From NCBI RefSeq assembly GCF_040901545.1, contig NZ_JBBDYL010000021.1, positions 1 to 6,319 on the forward strand: a stretch of 6,319 bases of DNA, given 5' to 3'. Each line of letters opens with the position of its first letter. The stretch's first letter is position 1. This DNA comes from Sulfuricaulis sp040901545. GTDB lineage: Bacteria > Pseudomonadota > Gammaproteobacteria > Acidiferrobacterales > Sulfurifustaceae. A program made the translations under genes and the position numbers. Below the pieces are notes generated by a model. The model saw only the letters and a list, made by a program, of their open reading frames with translations, had not been told where the DNA came from and searched no databases. Below, piece by piece: positions 5,996-6,319 of the stretch.

Positions 5996-6093
5996 TGAGC
6001 CGCTTGGCCACCACCTCCGAAAGCGCGTTCGCCTCGGGAGGTGGCGGCCCTTCGAAGGGAGGACGCCGGGCTGCCACAAGAAACCAAGCTCAT
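5996..6093 (+). repeat. Repeat unit a (98 bases, hairpin B truncated)
   Basis: Starts with TGAGCCGC. Hairpin A pairs 6006-6018 with 6037-6049 (12 of 13 pairs). Hairpin B is reduced to its right arm (CTTCGAAGGGAG, about 6050-6062). The end segment is CGGGCTGCCAC (6067-6077), followed by a unique spacer. It is 24 bases shorter than unit b, which is about the length of the missing B left arm plus loop. Confidence 0.85.
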
Positions 6094-6215
6094 TGAGTCG
6101 CCTGGCCGCCACCGCCGAAGGAGCTGCGCCACGGGCGGTGGCGGCAGCGACTCCGTCCCGTGGCGTAGCTCTTTCGGACGGAGGAAGCGGGCTGCCGTTC
6201 CAGAGCCTTATTCCT
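6094..6215 (+). repeat. Repeat unit b (122 bases, complete)
   Basis: The best-preserved unit. Hairpin A has a perfect 12-base-pair stem (6105-6116 with 6134-6145) around a 17-base loop GAAGGAGCTGCGCCACG (6117-6133). Hairpin B has a perfect 8-base-pair stem (6151-6158 with 6176-6183) around the 17-base loop CGTGGCGTAGCTCTTTC (6159-6175). The two loops are complementary at 15 of 17 positions. End segment CGGGCTGCC is at 6188-6196. Confidence 0.9.
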
Positions 6216-6319
6216 TGAGTCGCTCGGCTGCCATCTCCGAAAGCCTGCGTCTCGGGATCTGGCGGGGCGACTCCCTTCCGAGGCGCAGCTCCTTCGAAGG
6301 GAGGACGCCGGGCCGCCAC
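6216..6319 (+). repeat. Repeat unit c (runs off the window)
   Basis: Lead-in TGAGTCGC, then a degenerate hairpin A (GGCTGCCATCTCC at 6226-6238, GGGATCTGGCGG near 6254-6265). Hairpin B is intact: CTCCCTTC (6271-6278), loop CGAGGCGCAGCTCCTTC (6279-6295), GAAGGGAG (6296-6303). End segment CGGGCCGCCAC lies at 6309-6319, and the window stops there. Confidence 0.85.

Larger units (their letters stand above)
5877..6319. repeat. Mosaic array of GC-rich two-hairpin repeats, no gene
   Basis: The whole region downstream of the secreted-protein gene is made of copies and fragments of one repeat family. A complete unit is about 122 bases: lead-in TGAGTCGC, hairpin A (GGCCGCCACC-type arms around a 17-base loop), hairpin B (8-base arms around a 17-base loop), an end segment CGGGCCGCCAC, and a variable spacer. 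Minus-strand reading frames here (starting MAARRPPFEG) only translate the repeat and are not believed. The layout resembles REP/BIME-type elements, but the hairpins are larger than classic REPs and no RAYT transposase gene is present. The array runs off the window edge. Confidence 0.9.

Noticed and set aside
5574..6077. A 167-codon minus-strand open frame across the end of the secreted-protein gene
   Set aside because: It runs partly through repeats and partly antisense to the secreted-protein gene, which has a signal peptide, Shine-Dalgarno sequence and promoter.
5993..6319. Minus-strand open frames starting MAARRPPFEG across the right-edge array
   Set aside because: They translate the hairpin repeats and contain the same Arg/Pro/Gly-rich phrases in each copy. 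There is no ribosome binding site or protein-like pattern.
5877..6319. Integron attC array
   Set aside because: The units are imperfect palindromes in tandem, but no GTTRRRY/RYYYAAC core sites and no gene cassettes between them were found.
5996..6319. CRISPR array
   Set aside because: Unit lengths (98, 122, at least 104) are too long and uneven. The segments between units are short and not spacer-like in size, and no cas genes are present.
1..6319. Transposon or insertion sequence with the end repeats as terminal inverted repeats
   Set aside because: No transposase gene lies between the repeats. The enclosed genes are ordinary chromosomal genes, and several further copies of the repeat sit outside the right end.

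Overview
The window looks like a piece of a gammaproteobacterial chromosome, probably an environmental or metagenomic contig. The MutM protein follows the Escherichia coli family pattern almost block for block (N-terminal PELPEVET, HLGMSGSLR, DPRRFG, HLGPEPLS, GVGNIYANE). The genes are moderately GC-rich with AT-rich promoter regions. No genus can be named from the sequence alone.

Layout. Positions 1-55 hold one copy of a GC-rich hairpin repeat. From 57 to 5041 there is a leftward (minus-strand) gene run. In transcription order it is a GldA-like ABC ATPase (4052-5041), a GldF-like permease (3306-4055), a GldG-like auxiliary protein (1957-3303) and a DUF4340 membrane-anchored protein (1026-1943). 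After a 153-base gap comes mutM (57-872). The first four genes are tightly packed (4-base ATGA overlap, 2-base gap, 13-base gap) and are almost certainly one operon. A promoter with a perfect TTGACA -35 box and a 17-base spacer lies just upstream (5087-5115). A single rightward gene (5304-5879) encodes a small secreted protein of unknown function with six cysteines in the mature part. It is preceded by a good match to a sigma-54 (-24/-12) promoter and a Shine-Dalgarno sequence. From 5877 to the right edge, about 440 bases hold no real gene. They are a mosaic array of the same hairpin repeat family as at the left edge.

How the parts work together. The ATPase and permease should form an ABC-2 type inner-membrane transporter. 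The GldG-like and DUF4340 proteins, both membrane-anchored with large extracytoplasmic parts, are its probable partners. The substrate is not known. MutM repairs 8-oxoguanine and is probably only a neighbour.

The most unusual part is the repeat family. Each complete unit has two successive hairpins, A and B, whose 17-base loops are reverse complements of each other. The stems carry compensatory changes between copies. Copies sit directly behind the stop codons of the two outermost genes in the same orientation relative to each gene, and in one case the repeat itself contains the stop codon. No transposase, CRISPR array, tRNA or rRNA was seen.
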